DNA from: DATMRF01 sp035566435 | GTDB lineage: Bacteria > Verrucomicrobiota > Verrucomicrobiia > Limisphaerales > UBA8199 | DNA length: 64,000 nucleotides | Assembly (NCBI GenBank): GCA_035566435.1 | Contig: DATMRF010000045.1 | Coordinates: forward strand, 3,510-67,509 | Direction: 5' to 3' | Part shown: positions 1 to 8,376 of the stretch, piece by piece | Layout of the letters: each line of letters opens with the position of its first letter | How positions within the stretch are numbered: the first letter of the stretch is position 1 | Translations under genes and position numbers: made by a program | The notes under the pieces: model-generated | Databases searched by the model: none | Seen by the model: only the letters and a program-made list of their open reading frames with translations | Told to the model about the DNA's origin: nothing

Positions 1-1
1 G

Positions 2-241
2 GCTGCCCGGCGCCACCAAAAGCTTGAGGAGACCGGCAAACTCAAGACCGGCTGGGCGATCATGCCCGGCTCGTTCCGCCGGGTCGCCTATCTGATGGTC
101 GCGCTGGTGCTCGTCCAGGTCTGCTGTCCGCTGCTCTTCAGCGACGGCTGCCAGTGGTGGGTCTCCGGGGGCGTGGTCGCCGGATACGGCTGTGTGCTCT
201 ATTTCGAACTCCGCCGGCGGTTGTCCCATAATAACGAATAA
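2..241 (+). CDS. C-terminal end of an unidentified membrane protein (5' truncated by window edge)
   Basis: Reading frame 2 is open from the window edge to a TAA at 239-241 and gives about 79 residues. The visible part has a short basic, Lys/Glu-rich stretch, then two hydrophobic segments separated by a Cys/Trp-containing turn (roughly residues 27-45 and 52-70), and ends in a basic tail. This looks like the last two transmembrane helices of an inner-membrane protein. The P-II gene starts 5 bp after the stop, so the two are probably co-transcribed. I do not recognise the family; an ammonium transporter would be the textbook partner for P-II, but nothing in these residues supports that. Confidence 0.55.
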   Translation, partial: AARRHQKLEETGKLKTGWAIMPGSFRRVAYLMVALVLVQVCCPLLFSDGCQWWVSGGVVAGYGCVLYFELRRRLSHNNE

Positions 242-246
242 CTTCT

Positions 247-585
247 ATGAAAAAAATCGACGCTATTATCAAACCGTTCAAGTTGGATGAAGTCAAAGAT
301 GCCCTCGCCGAGATTGGCGTGGAAGGCATGACGGTGACCGAAGTGAAAGGCTTCGGACGCCAGAAGGGCCACACAGAAATCTACCGTGGCAGCGAATACA
401 CGGTGGATTTCCTTCCGAAGATTAAGGTTGAAGTGGTCCTGGCGGACAACCTGGTTGAGCCGGCGATCGAGGCGATCATCAGGGCCGCGAAAACCGACAA
501 AATCGGCGACGGCAAGATCTTTGTGACGCCCGTGGAACAGGCCGTTCGCATTCGGACCCAGGAGAAAGGAGCGAACGCGGTTTGA
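247..585 (+). CDS. glnB: Nitrogen regulatory protein P-II (GlnB/GlnK family)
   Basis: A small trimeric signalling protein that reports nitrogen and energy status by binding 2-oxoglutarate and ATP/ADP and by modification on its T-loop. The 112 residues match the family length. The T-loop carries RGSEYTVDFLPK, with the uridylylation-type tyrosine at position 51, and the nucleotide-binding GDGKIFV segment and C-terminal VRIRT are present. Glutamine synthetase, a classical downstream target of P-II signalling, lies 6 kb away on the other strand. The partial membrane-protein gene ends 5 bp upstream. GlnB and GlnK cannot be separated with certainty from sequence alone. Confidence 0.96.
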   Translation: MKKIDAIIKPFKLDEVKDALAEIGVEGMTVTEVKGFGRQKGHTEIYRGSEYTVDFLPKIKVEVVLADNLVEPAIEAIIRAAKTDKIGDGKIFVTPVEQAVRIRTQEKGANAV

Positions 586-711
586 GGGCGCCCCAGGTGT
601 CACGGCCTGATTGCCTCCCATCGAACACAGTTGAGCCGAGCGGCGTGAAGCGTCCTACGACGATTCACGCCGCTGACTTTTCGCACGAGGCGAGTTGATT
701 GAGGATTGAGC

Positions 712-2142
712 ATGGGTGCAACCTCCGAACTCACGCCGGTCCATCCCGCGATGATGCTGCCATTCGGGCTGCTGCTGGCGATGATTGCGCTGGCACCGTT
801 TTTCTTCGCGGATTGGTGGGGCAAACATTACCTCAAAGTTGCTTTCGGGTTGGGGGCACTCGTGGTGGCCTATTACCTGGTTGGCCTGCACGCCGGCGCA
901 AGCGTTGGACGGACGGCGCGGGATTATCTGAGTTTTATCGCGTTGATCGGGTCGCTTTTCGTGGTCTCGGGCGGCATCCACATCAACGTTAAGGGCGAAG
1001 CGACTCCCGGAATCAATGTAGTATTCCTGTTGATCGGCGCCATTACGGCCAACTTGTTGGGCACGACCGGCGCCTCGATGCTGCTGATTCGCCCCTGGCT
1101 GCGGATGAACAAGTATCGGCTGACCGGGCATCACGTGGTTTTCTTCATCTTTATAGTCTCGAACGTCGGCGGCTGCCTGACGCCGATAGGCGATCCGCCG
1201 TTGTTCCTGGGCTACCTGATGGGCGTGCCTTTCTACTGGGTTGTCCAGCGTTGCCTGCCGATGTGGGTGGCCGGCGTGGGAATGCTGTTGGTGTTTTTTT
1301 ATCTGTTGGATCGCTGGAATTACCAGCGCGCACCACGCGAGGTGCGCGTCGAGCAAACCGCTCATGAACAATGGCGCTTCGACGGCCTGGGCAATCTGGT
1401 TTTCCTGGCGATTATTCTGGCGTCGGTCTTCATCCGCCGGCCGCCGTTTCTGCGCGAGAGCCTGATGCTCGCCGCTGCCGTTGGATCGTATTTCACCACG
1501 GGCAAGCGGGTGCACGAGGCCAACCATTTTACCCTTCACCCTATCCGGGAGGTGGCGGTGTTGTTCATTGGGATTTTCGCCACCATGATGCCGGCGCTGG
1601 ACTGGCTCCAACTCAATGCGGCCAGGTTCGATCTGGCGTCGCCCGGTTTCTTTTACTGGGGCTCGGGCACGCTCTCGAGCGTGCTGGACAACGCCCCGAC
1701 GTATCTTTGCTTTCTCAAAGCGTCTTTCGGCCGCTTCCTGACCCCGGACATCATCAACCAGGTGGCGCACCTCGTCCACACCCAGGGCGCGGACCTGGCT
1801 AGTGTGACCGGCGCGCATGCGGAAGAGATCAAACAGACCTTCGCGGCACTGCAAAAGTATCATCCCGGGGACCTGGCACAGGGTTGCATCAGTGCGGACC
1901 AGATTCAGGTTGCTTATTTGCTCGGGAACCCGAGATTCAATTCCTACATCACCGCCATCAGTGTTGGAGCGGTGTTCTTCGGTGCCAACACTTATATTGG
2001 CAATGGACCAAACTTCATGGTTAAGGCCATCGCCGAACATCAGAAGGTGCACACACCGACGTTCCTGGGTTATATCGTCAAGTACACCCTGCCTTTTATG
2101 TTGGTGATGCTCCTGGTGGTTTGGCTAACGTTTTTTCATTGA
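712..2142 (+). CDS. NhaD/ArsB-superfamily Na+/H+ antiporter-like membrane transporter
   Basis: A 476-residue polytopic inner-membrane protein with about 11-12 hydrophobic segments. The signature GGCLTPIGDPPLFLGYLMG, in the first half, is typical of the sodium:proton antiporter branch of the ion-transporter superfamily (NhaD-like). A second conserved discontinuous-helix region lies near TLSSVLDNAPTYL. I chose ATG 712 because a GAGG element sits 7 bp upstream; an in-frame TTG at 706 is the alternative. The likely role is cation/proton exchange. It lies upstream of a KdpDE-like sensor pair, which suggests ion homeostasis, but the transported ion cannot be read from the sequence. Confidence 0.85.
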   Translation: MGATSELTPVHPAMMLPFGLLLAMIALAPFFFADWWGKHYLKVAFGLGALVVAYYLVGLHAGASVGRTARDYLSFIALIGSLFVVSGGIHINVKGEATPGINVVFLLIGAITANLLGTTGASMLLIRPWLRMNKYRLTGHHVVFFIFIVSNVGGCLTPIGDPPLFLGYLMGVPFYWVVQRCLPMWVAGVGMLLVFFYLLDRWNYQRAPREVRVEQTAHEQWRFDGLGNLVFLAIILASVFIRRPPFLRESLMLAAAVGSYFTTGKRVHEANHFTLHPIREVAVLFIGIFATMMPALDWLQLNAARFDLASPGFFYWGSGTLSSVLDNAPTYLCFLKASFGRFLTPDIINQVAHLVHTQGADLASVTGAHAEEIKQTFAALQKYHPGDLAQGCISADQIQVAYLLGNPRFNSYITAISVGAVFFGANTYIGNGPNFMVKAIAEHQKVHTPTFLGYIVKYTLPFMLVMLLVVWLTFFH

Positions 2143-2245
2143 GAGCAGTTGTTGATGTTGCGTGAGTTGACCGGAGGAGTCCTGCAGCCAGGTCGCTGCT
2201 CTTAAGCGGACGGAAGACAAGAGGCTACTAACGTCGTTTCCTGCG

Positions 2246-3919
2246 ATGCAATTGCGATGTGGCGTGAACAGGGCTGAGGATATAAGTTGGCCGCCAGCGA
2301 TGGCCGAGTCGATTCTCCATGAACCCCTGCGCGACAGAGGCCCCGGGAACGAAAAGACGCCCGGGCTTTGGCGGTGGCTGTGGACCGTGCCCGCCGCACA
2401 ATCCGAACAGCCGGCCCTGATGCGGTCCGGCTGGCGGCAATATGTGATTGCGGTCGGCGCGTTCGCGCTGACCTCGCTGCTCAACTGGTGGCTGCAGCCC
2501 GGGATCGGCGAGCACGCCGCAGCCCTGGTGTATTTGCTCTCGGTGGTTTTGCTGGCGCTGATGGTGGGCCGAGGCCCCATCCTGCTCGGCACCGCCCTCA
2601 CCGCCCTCGGCTGGAGTTTCCTGTTCGCGCCGCCGGCCTACTCGTTCCACATCGCCGGGTTTTATGACAAGATGATGTTTGCCACGTATTTTCTCGTGGC
2701 GCTGATCATTTCGCAATTGACCGCGCGGTTGCGTGCCGAGCGCCTGGCCGAACAGCAGCGTGAGAAGCACGCGACCGCTCTCTATCTACTGACGCGCGAG
2801 CTGGCGTCCGCCACGGATTTGGCGGATACGCTTGGGAAGATTGTGCGGCAGGTGGGCCAGACGTTCAGCGCTGAGGTAGCGCTCTGGTTGCCAGATGCTG
2901 CCAAGCCCGGAGAGTTGGTGGCCTACGCTGCGTCAACCTGGCATCCGTCGGAACCGGACCAAAAACTGGCAGTCCGCGCTTTCGCCGCCAGCGAACCGAC
3001 CGGGCCGAGCAAGAGTGGTGCGTCCGCCTTGGAAGGTTTATACTGGTCGCTTAGCACCGGCGGGTCCCCCGCGGGCGTCCTGGGATTAAGGCTCCAGCCA
3101 GGCCTCAAATTGAGCGGGCAGCAAATGGAGCTGGCGGACCATTTCGCGCGTCAAATCGCGATCGCCTTGGATCGTCAGCGGCTGCGCGACGCGGAGGTAA
3201 ATTCGAAACTGCTCTCGGAGTCGGAGCGGCTGGGGCGGACGCTGTTGAATTCGGTTTCGCACGAATTGCGCACGCCGCTCTCCGCCATCACCAGCGCGGT
3301 CAGTTCGTTGCGCACGCTCGGCCCGCTGTCGCCGGCGCAGAGTAATCTGACCCGCGAGATTGAATCCGCCTCCGCGCGTTTAAACCGCGTCGTGCAGGGT
3401 CTGTTAAGCGCAGCGCGGCTTCAGTCCGGGCAAATCCGGCCGAATCTTGATTGGTGCGACGTTGCCGAACTCGTTTACGCGACGCTTCGCAACCTGGGGA
3501 AAATGCTGGATGGCCATCCGGTCGAGCGGCGGCTCGCGGCGGGGCTGCCGCTGGTGAAGGCGGATTCCGTCCTGTTGGAGCAGGCCCTGGGCAACCTGCT
3601 CGCCAACGCCGCGGTGCACACGCGAGCAGGCACGCCGATCGAGATTGGAGCGCGGCTTGAAGGCAAAGAGGTCGTCCTGGAGGTGGCCGACCGCGGCCGA
3701 GGGCTGCCGCCGGAACAGGTGGCGCGGATTTTCGACTTGTTCCAACGCACGCCAACAGCTAAACCGGGCGGCATGGGCCTGGGGCTGGCAATCGTGAAGG
3801 GTTTTGTCGAGACGCAAGGCGGCCAGGTGCGGGCCGCGAACCGTCCCGACGGAGGCGCCCTGTTCGAGATCCGGCTGCCGGCCGGTGAAACGCCGCTGGC
3901 GCCTGATGAGAGCCCGTGA
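2246..3919 (+). CDS. KdpD-like sensor histidine kinase lacking the N-terminal KdpD/USP domains
   Basis: A 557-residue membrane sensor kinase. The order is an N-terminal stretch of about 65 residues, a DUF4118-type four-helix membrane domain (about 65-165), a GAF-like region (about 185-310), a HisKA domain with SVSHELRTPLS as H-box, and an HATPase with the N-box ALGNLLANAAVHT, G1 DRGRGLP and G2 GMGLGLAIVKG. This matches the C-terminal half of KdpD, but the N-terminal KdpD and universal-stress domains are absent and no kdpFABC genes are nearby. The start is uncertain: ATG 2300 is an alternative that would shorten the protein by 18 residues. The stop overlaps the downstream regulator by 4 bp. 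Confidence 0.88.
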   Translation: MQLRCGVNRAEDISWPPAMAESILHEPLRDRGPGNEKTPGLWRWLWTVPAAQSEQPALMRSGWRQYVIAVGAFALTSLLNWWLQPGIGEHAAALVYLLSVVLLALMVGRGPILLGTALTALGWSFLFAPPAYSFHIAGFYDKMMFATYFLVALIISQLTARLRAERLAEQQREKHATALYLLTRELASATDLADTLGKIVRQVGQTFSAEVALWLPDAAKPGELVAYAASTWHPSEPDQKLAVRAFAASEPTGPSKSGASALEGLYWSLSTGGSPAGVLGLRLQPGLKLSGQQMELADHFARQIAIALDRQRLRDAEVNSKLLSESERLGRTLLNSVSHELRTPLSAITSAVSSLRTLGPLSPAQSNLTREIESASARLNRVVQGLLSAARLQSGQIRPNLDWCDVAELVYATLRNLGKMLDGHPVERRLAAGLPLVKADSVLLEQALGNLLANAAVHTRAGTPIEIGARLEGKEVVLEVADRGRGLPPEQVARIFDLFQRTPTAKPGGMGLGLAIVKGFVETQGGQVRAANRPDGGALFEIRLPAGETPLAPDESP

Positions 3920-4620
3920 AAGCTCCCTCGCCGCAAAAGCCGGTCTCCGTGCTCATCATTGACGATGAGCCGCAGATTCAACGCTTGTTGACCATTGCGC
4001 TCGAAGCGCAAGGCTATGCCGTCAACAGCGCGGGCACCGGGCAGGCCGGCATGGCGATGGCGGCCCAACAGTCGCGGGACCTCATCATTTTGGATTTGGG
4101 GTTGCCCGACACCAACGGGCTGCTCGTGCTGCGGCAATTGCGGGAGTGGACCCAGTCCCCGATCGTGGTGCTGACCGTGCTGGATGGCACGGCGGAGAAG
4201 ATCGAGGCGCTCGACAGCGGAGCCGATGATTACGTCACTAAACCCTTTCACACGGAGGAACTGCTCGCCCGCATGCGCGCGGCCTTGCGGCGCTCGGACA
4301 AGGGGCCCGCAGCCGAACCGGTTTTCCACTTCGGCAAGCTCGAAGTGGACCTGGCGCACCGCCGAGTCACGCGCGAGGGGGAGCCGGTAAAGTTGACCGC
4401 CAAGGAGTATGCCTTGCTGCGGCTGTTCGTTCAGCATCGCGGGAAGGTGCTCACGCATCGGCAAATCCTGCGGGAAATCTGGGGGCCGAACCACGAACAC
4501 GATATGCGCTCGCTGCGGGTGTACATTTTGCGCTTGCGGGAAAAGCTCGAAACCGACCCGTTGGCGTCGCCCCTGTTCCAAACCGAAGTGGGGGTGGGTT
4601 ACCGGCTGGCTGAATCCTGA
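3916..4620 (+). CDS. OmpR/KdpE-family response regulator
   Basis: A 234-residue two-component regulator. The receiver domain (about 10-125) has the acidic pair DDE, phospho-acceptor D60 in ILDLGLPD, and K109 in YVTKPF. The C-terminal winged-helix DNA-binding domain (about 135-232) contains LTAKEYALLRLF, the Ile-Trp-Gly motif and the VGVGYRL ending typical of OmpR/PhoB proteins. Overall it resembles KdpE. The GTG start overlaps the kinase stop (GTGA), implying translational coupling and a cognate pair. Its target genes are not evident; the adjacent antiporter gene is a guess only. Confidence 0.93.
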   Translation: MKAPSPQKPVSVLIIDDEPQIQRLLTIALEAQGYAVNSAGTGQAGMAMAAQQSRDLIILDLGLPDTNGLLVLRQLREWTQSPIVVLTVLDGTAEKIEALDSGADDYVTKPFHTEELLARMRAALRRSDKGPAAEPVFHFGKLEVDLAHRRVTREGEPVKLTAKEYALLRLFVQHRGKVLTHRQILREIWGPNHEHDMRSLRVYILRLREKLETDPLASPLFQTEVGVGYRLAES

Positions 4621-4627
4621 CGCGGGA

Positions 4628-4660
4628 ACTTCAACGCAAAGACGCAAAGAAGCAAAGGCG
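4628..4660. repeat. Arm of the AACGCAAAGACGC repeat family
   Basis: A purine-rich run built from repeats of GCAAAG (AACGCAAAGACGCAAAG followed by AGCAAAGGCG). The same motif appears as an inverted pair at 24356-24391 and 24477-24515. It occurs just after a gene end, as do the other copies. Confidence 0.5.
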
Positions 4661-4767
4661 TAATCGAACGACTTCAACCACGGATTGCACGGATAGCCAA
4701 AAAGAAATCGGTGTTATCTGTTAAGGAAGAGGACGAGAATGAGGACGAGGAAGATTCCGCAAGAGAT

Positions 4768-4792
4768 GGGGACGCTGGGGACAGCGTCCCTA
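4768..4792. repeat. Small GGGGACGCT hairpin
   Basis: GGGACGCT and AGCGTCCC form an 8-bp stem around a short GGGGAC loop in the gap between two convergent genes. A related GGGGACGC hairpin occurs at 47291-47324. Confidence 0.45.
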
Positions 4793-4807
4793 CCAGTTAA
4801 GTTACAC

Positions 4808-6568
4808 TTAGCGTTTGCGGAAATAGACCAGCAGCAGCACGAACAGCACAACCTGCAGCAGCACAAATCCTGCAATCATCGGCACCATACGGAACCGCGA
4901 TTTCCAAATCTGCGGGGCCTGCAACCGGCTGGCACGGTCGGTCATGACGACTTTTTCATAATCATCCAGTTCGACCTTCATTTGCGCCGCGGATTGGAAA
5001 CGGTGCCGGGGGTCCCGTTCCATCGCGTGGAGGATGATTTCCTCGATCACCGGCGTCAGCTTGGGATTTAATTTCCGGGGCGCCTGGGGGTCGCCAGTGA
5101 CCCGGGCGTTCATGATGACATAAGCGCTGTCGCCGGCGAAGGGAGGCTCGCCGGTGACCATTTCGTAAAGAATCGCGCCGAGGCTATACATATCGGTGCG
5201 TTGGTCGCCGCGGCTGCCGCGGACCTGCTCGGGCGCCATGTAATCCGGAGTGCCCATGGCCGGAGTAAAACCCACAAAGGTCAGCCGGCGCCCCGCCTGG
5301 GAACGGGCGATGCCGAAATCCATAATCCGTATCGTGCCGTCATTGCACAGCATGATGTTCTGGGGCTTGAGGTCCCGATGCACCACCCCTTTCTGGTGCA
5401 TATAATCCAGCGCTTCGCAAATGCGGCTGGCAATTTTGACCGCGTCGGGTTCCGGCAGCGGGTGGACGCTCTTGAGCAACTCGCTGAGCGTTTGGCCAGA
5501 AAGGTATTCCATGACGATGTACGGCCGGCTTTTATTCTCCACCGGGATGATTTTGAGGATATTGGGATGGTTCAGTTGCAGCCCGATCTCTTCCTCGCGC
5601 CGGAAGCGGTCGAACCCGGCGATGTCGCTCTCAATCTGCAGGTACGGGACCTTGATGGCGACCTCCGCTCCGGTGGTCCGGTCGATGGCCTTGAAGAGTG
5701 AAGCCATTCCGCTCTTGGCGATCACATCGGTAATCTCGAAGCGGCCATCGAGCACGTCACCCACTGCGAGTTCGCGTCCGCCGGTCCGAGCGGCCTGGGC
5801 TGGAGCCGGGCTTGTGCTCGGCGAGTGATCGACTTCCCACACCTGCACGATTTGAACCGAAACGTTGTCGCCGGCCTGCCGTTTCTCGGCCAACGCGATC
5901 AAGCGTTTGCAGGCCTCGCCGGGGTGGTATTTGACGACGGATTCCAGAATCTCCTCATCCAACAAGTAGCCGTAGAGTCCGTCAGAACATTGCAAAATGA
6001 CGTCTCCTTTTTGGAGCGGGAGGGTTGTGATATCGTAATGGCACATCGGTTCGTAGCCGATGCTGCGGGTCAGGGTGGAGCGGTGCTCGCTGGTCATCGC
6101 CTTGCGCTCGAGGAGAAGGCCGAGCTTTACCTGAAGAGAGGTGTACGAATGATCGGTCGTCAGGCGTTTGATTTTTCCCGCCCGGACGAGATAAGCCCGC
6201 GAATCCCCGACATGAGCGACGGTGACCTTGTCATGGCGGAAGAGAGAGGCCAGGAGGGTCGTTGCCATCCGGCCTTTTTCCTGCGCCGCCTCGAAGACTT
6301 TGGCGGCGGCCGAATCAAACATGCCTCGGATCAGATCGTTCACCGAGGTCTCCGGCTTTGCCTCCCGGAGCGCGGCGAGGGCGGTCTCGGCCGCCAGCCG
6401 GCTGGCGACAGCTCCGTTCGCCTCACCGCCGACACCATCGGCGAGGATGGCTATGCTCCCCTTCGCCTGGCACTCGGCAAAATCGCTCGGTTCCCAAAAC
6501 TCGATAAAGTCTTCGTTTTGATCGCGAACGGCTCCGGGGCTGGAGAGCTGGTGGCATTTGACTTTCAT
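4808..6568 (-). CDS. PP2C-type phosphatase / Ser-Thr protein kinase fusion with C-terminal membrane anchor
   Basis: A 586-residue protein combining opposing activities. Residues about 1-245 form a PPM/PP2C phosphatase: RDQNED, ILADGVGGEANGA, AHVGDSRAYL, LQCSDGLYG and AGDNVSV carry the metal-binding aspartates. Residues about 275-540 form a Hanks-type kinase: Gly-rich loop IAKSGMASLFKA, VAIK lysine, HRDLKPQN catalytic loop, DFG and the APE motif in GTPDYMAPEQ. A single hydrophobic helix near the C-terminus, followed by Arg-Lys, tethers the protein so that both domains face the cytoplasm. I chose ATG 6568 over an upstream TTG. Both catalytic sets look intact. The fusion order is unusual compared with the separate prpC/prkC pair of Firmicutes. 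Confidence 0.9.
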   Translation of the reverse strand: MKVKCHQLSSPGAVRDQNEDFIEFWEPSDFAECQAKGSIAILADGVGGEANGAVASRLAAETALAALREAKPETSVNDLIRGMFDSAAAKVFEAAQEKGRMATTLLASLFRHDKVTVAHVGDSRAYLVRAGKIKRLTTDHSYTSLQVKLGLLLERKAMTSEHRSTLTRSIGYEPMCHYDITTLPLQKGDVILQCSDGLYGYLLDEEILESVVKYHPGEACKRLIALAEKRQAGDNVSVQIVQVWEVDHSPSTSPAPAQAARTGGRELAVGDVLDGRFEITDVIAKSGMASLFKAIDRTTGAEVAIKVPYLQIESDIAGFDRFRREEEIGLQLNHPNILKIIPVENKSRPYIVMEYLSGQTLSELLKSVHPLPEPDAVKIASRICEALDYMHQKGVVHRDLKPQNIMLCNDGTIRIMDFGIARSQAGRRLTFVGFTPAMGTPDYMAPEQVRGSRGDQRTDMYSLGAILYEMVTGEPPFAGDSAYVIMNARVTGDPQAPRKLNPKLTPVIEEIILHAMERDPRHRFQSAAQMKVELDDYEKVVMTDRASRLQAPQIWKSRFRMVPMIAGFVLLQVVLFVLLLVYFRKR

Positions 6569-6690
6569 TGATGGCTGAGACTGTAACTGCAAAGTTCACC
6601 GACGGGAATAAAGTAATCGGGCGGATTCAGTCGTGCAGGGAGCGGGCGCGCCAGGGCGGCCTGCTACCCGCCCGAGGACGCGTGGTCTCG

Positions 6691-6725
6691 AAAGCAAAGC
6701 CCGGCCACCATGAGGCGGCCGGGTT
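6691..6725 (-). terminator. Probable intrinsic terminator of glnA
   Basis: Read on the minus strand, a 9-bp GC-rich stem (AACCCGGCC paired with GGCCGGGCT) with a 10-nt loop is followed by TTGCTTT. It sits about 100 bp after the glnA stop. The T-tract is short and interrupted. Confidence 0.55.
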
Positions 6726-6826
6726 CGCTCCTGCTGCTTAAGGTGCGAAGGTATCTTTACAGAAGCAAAGCGTTCCACGCTTGCCGTTCTGGGGGACGCG
6801 TTCGACCGGCGAGGGATGGACGAGCC

Positions 6827-8245
6827 TCAAACATCGTAATAGAGGAAGAATTCGTACGGGTGCGGGCGCAGCCTGAGGGCATCGTGCTCCTTGCGTTTGG
6901 TGCTAATCCACATGTCCAAAAAGTCCGACGTGAACACGTCGCCTTTGAGCAGCCAAGAGTGATCCTTCTCCAGGCACTCCAGTGCTTCACTCAAACTGCC
7001 CGCCACGTTTGGAACTTTTTTCAACTCCTCCGGCGACAGTTCGTAAATATTTTTGTCCAGCGGTTCGCCTGGACTGATCTTGTTCTGAATACCATCCAAG
7101 CCCGCCAGGAGCAGAGCGGCGAAAGCCAGGTACGGATTGGCCGCCGGGTCAGGCGGGCGGTACTCGATGCGTTTGGCCTTGGGATTTTCGCTGTAGGTGG
7201 GGATGCGGACGGCTGCGGAACGATTGCGCGCGGAATAAGCGAGATTGACGGGAGCTTCGTAGCCGGGCACCAGGCGCTTGTATGAGTTGGTCGTTGGGTT
7301 GCAAATGGCGCACAGCGCCCGCGCATGCTTAAGCAATCCGCCCACGTAATAAAGCGCCAGTTCACTCAGTCCGCCATATTCCTTGCCCGCGAAAAGTGGC
7401 TTGCCCTTCTTCCACAAACTCTGGTGCGTGTGCATCCCGCTGCCGTTATCGCCGAAAAGCGGCTTGGGCATGAAGCAGGCCGTTTTCCCGTGCTTTTTGG
7501 CGGTGTTCTTGACGACGTGCTTATAGACCATCATCGCATCCGCCGACTTCACAAGAGTCTCGAACCGATAGTCGATTTCCGCCTGGCCGCCGGTGGCGAC
7601 TTCGTGGTGTTGGCGCTCGATCTTTACGCCAAGCTGCTCCATCGTCAGCACCATTTCGGTGCGGATGTCCTGTTGCGTGTCAGCCGGCGGCACGGGAAAG
7701 TAACCTTCCTTGTGACGTATCTTGTAACCCAAGTTAGGCGTGCCGCAACACGCCTGGCCCGTATTCCAAATGGCCTCCTCGGAGTCCACGGAATAAAAAG
7801 TGCCGTTGCTTTTGGTGTCGAACTGCACGTTGTCGAAAACGAAGAATTCCGCTTCCGGGCCAAAGAAGGCCTGGTCGGCAATGCCGGTTCCGATGAGGTA
7901 TTGCTCGGCGCGTTGCGCGATGCCTCGCGGATCGCGGTCGTAGGCCTCACGCGTGATGGTGTCGGCAATCGTACAAGTCAGGCTCAACGTCGGCACGGCG
8001 CAAAACGGATCAATGAACGCGGTGTCGGGATCAGGCATCGCCAGCATGTCGCTGGCTTCGATGCTCTTCCAGCCGCGGATCGAGGAGCCATCAAATCCAA
8101 GCCCGTCGCTGAAGGATTCCTCGGTGAGTTCGCTGATCGGCATGCTGAAGTGCTGCCACGTTCCGAAGGTGTCCACGAACTTGATGTCCACCATCTTCGC
8201 GCCTTCTTTCTTCGCCAGCTCCAATGTGCTTTTGGGTGTGTTCAC
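6827..8245 (-). CDS. glnA: Glutamine synthetase type I
   Basis: Makes glutamine from glutamate, ammonia and ATP. The 472-residue length and motifs fit dodecameric GSI: FDGSSIRGW near residue 55, GPEAEFFVFD, HHEVATGGQAEID, KPLFGDNGSGMHTHQS, NPTTNSYKRLVPGYEAP and RIEYRPPDPAANPYL. The adenylylation-site tyrosine is kept in KNIYELSPEE near residue 400, suggesting the GSI-beta subtype and control by an adenylyltransferase linked to P-II. The start is GTG with no obvious ribosome binding site. A 12-bp stem hairpin lies about 55 bp upstream. Confidence 0.97.
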   Translation of the reverse strand: MNTPKSTLELAKKEGAKMVDIKFVDTFGTWQHFSMPISELTEESFSDGLGFDGSSIRGWKSIEASDMLAMPDPDTAFIDPFCAVPTLSLTCTIADTITREAYDRDPRGIAQRAEQYLIGTGIADQAFFGPEAEFFVFDNVQFDTKSNGTFYSVDSEEAIWNTGQACCGTPNLGYKIRHKEGYFPVPPADTQQDIRTEMVLTMEQLGVKIERQHHEVATGGQAEIDYRFETLVKSADAMMVYKHVVKNTAKKHGKTACFMPKPLFGDNGSGMHTHQSLWKKGKPLFAGKEYGGLSELALYYVGGLLKHARALCAICNPTTNSYKRLVPGYEAPVNLAYSARNRSAAVRIPTYSENPKAKRIEYRPPDPAANPYLAFAALLLAGLDGIQNKISPGEPLDKNIYELSPEELKKVPNVAGSLSEALECLEKDHSWLLKGDVFTSDFLDMWISTKRKEHDALRLRPHPYEFFLYYDV

Positions 8246-8300
8246 AATTGTTGTGGTTTAGTCTTCGTCGTCGTGTTTTAGTTTGCCCTTTCGGCCACCG

Positions 8301-8331
8301 GTCGCGCCGAGCGTTCATTGCTCGGCGCGAC
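8301..8331. terminator. GC-rich hairpin between the APC permease and glnA
   Basis: A perfect 12-bp stem, GTCGCGCCGAGC with GCTCGGCGCGAC, around a 7-nt loop. It follows the permease stop by 45 bp and precedes glnA by about 55 bp. There is no U-tract, so it could be a factor-dependent terminator, a processing site or a leader structure for glnA. Confidence 0.5.
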
Positions 8332-8376
8332 CCCCTGCAATCTCATGTTCGTCGAAGCGCCAGGACCAATCGCGCT

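Noticed and set aside
655..2052. 465-codon minus-strand frame
   Set aside because: Antisense to the antiporter gene, very rich in Arg/Gln/His, no family features.
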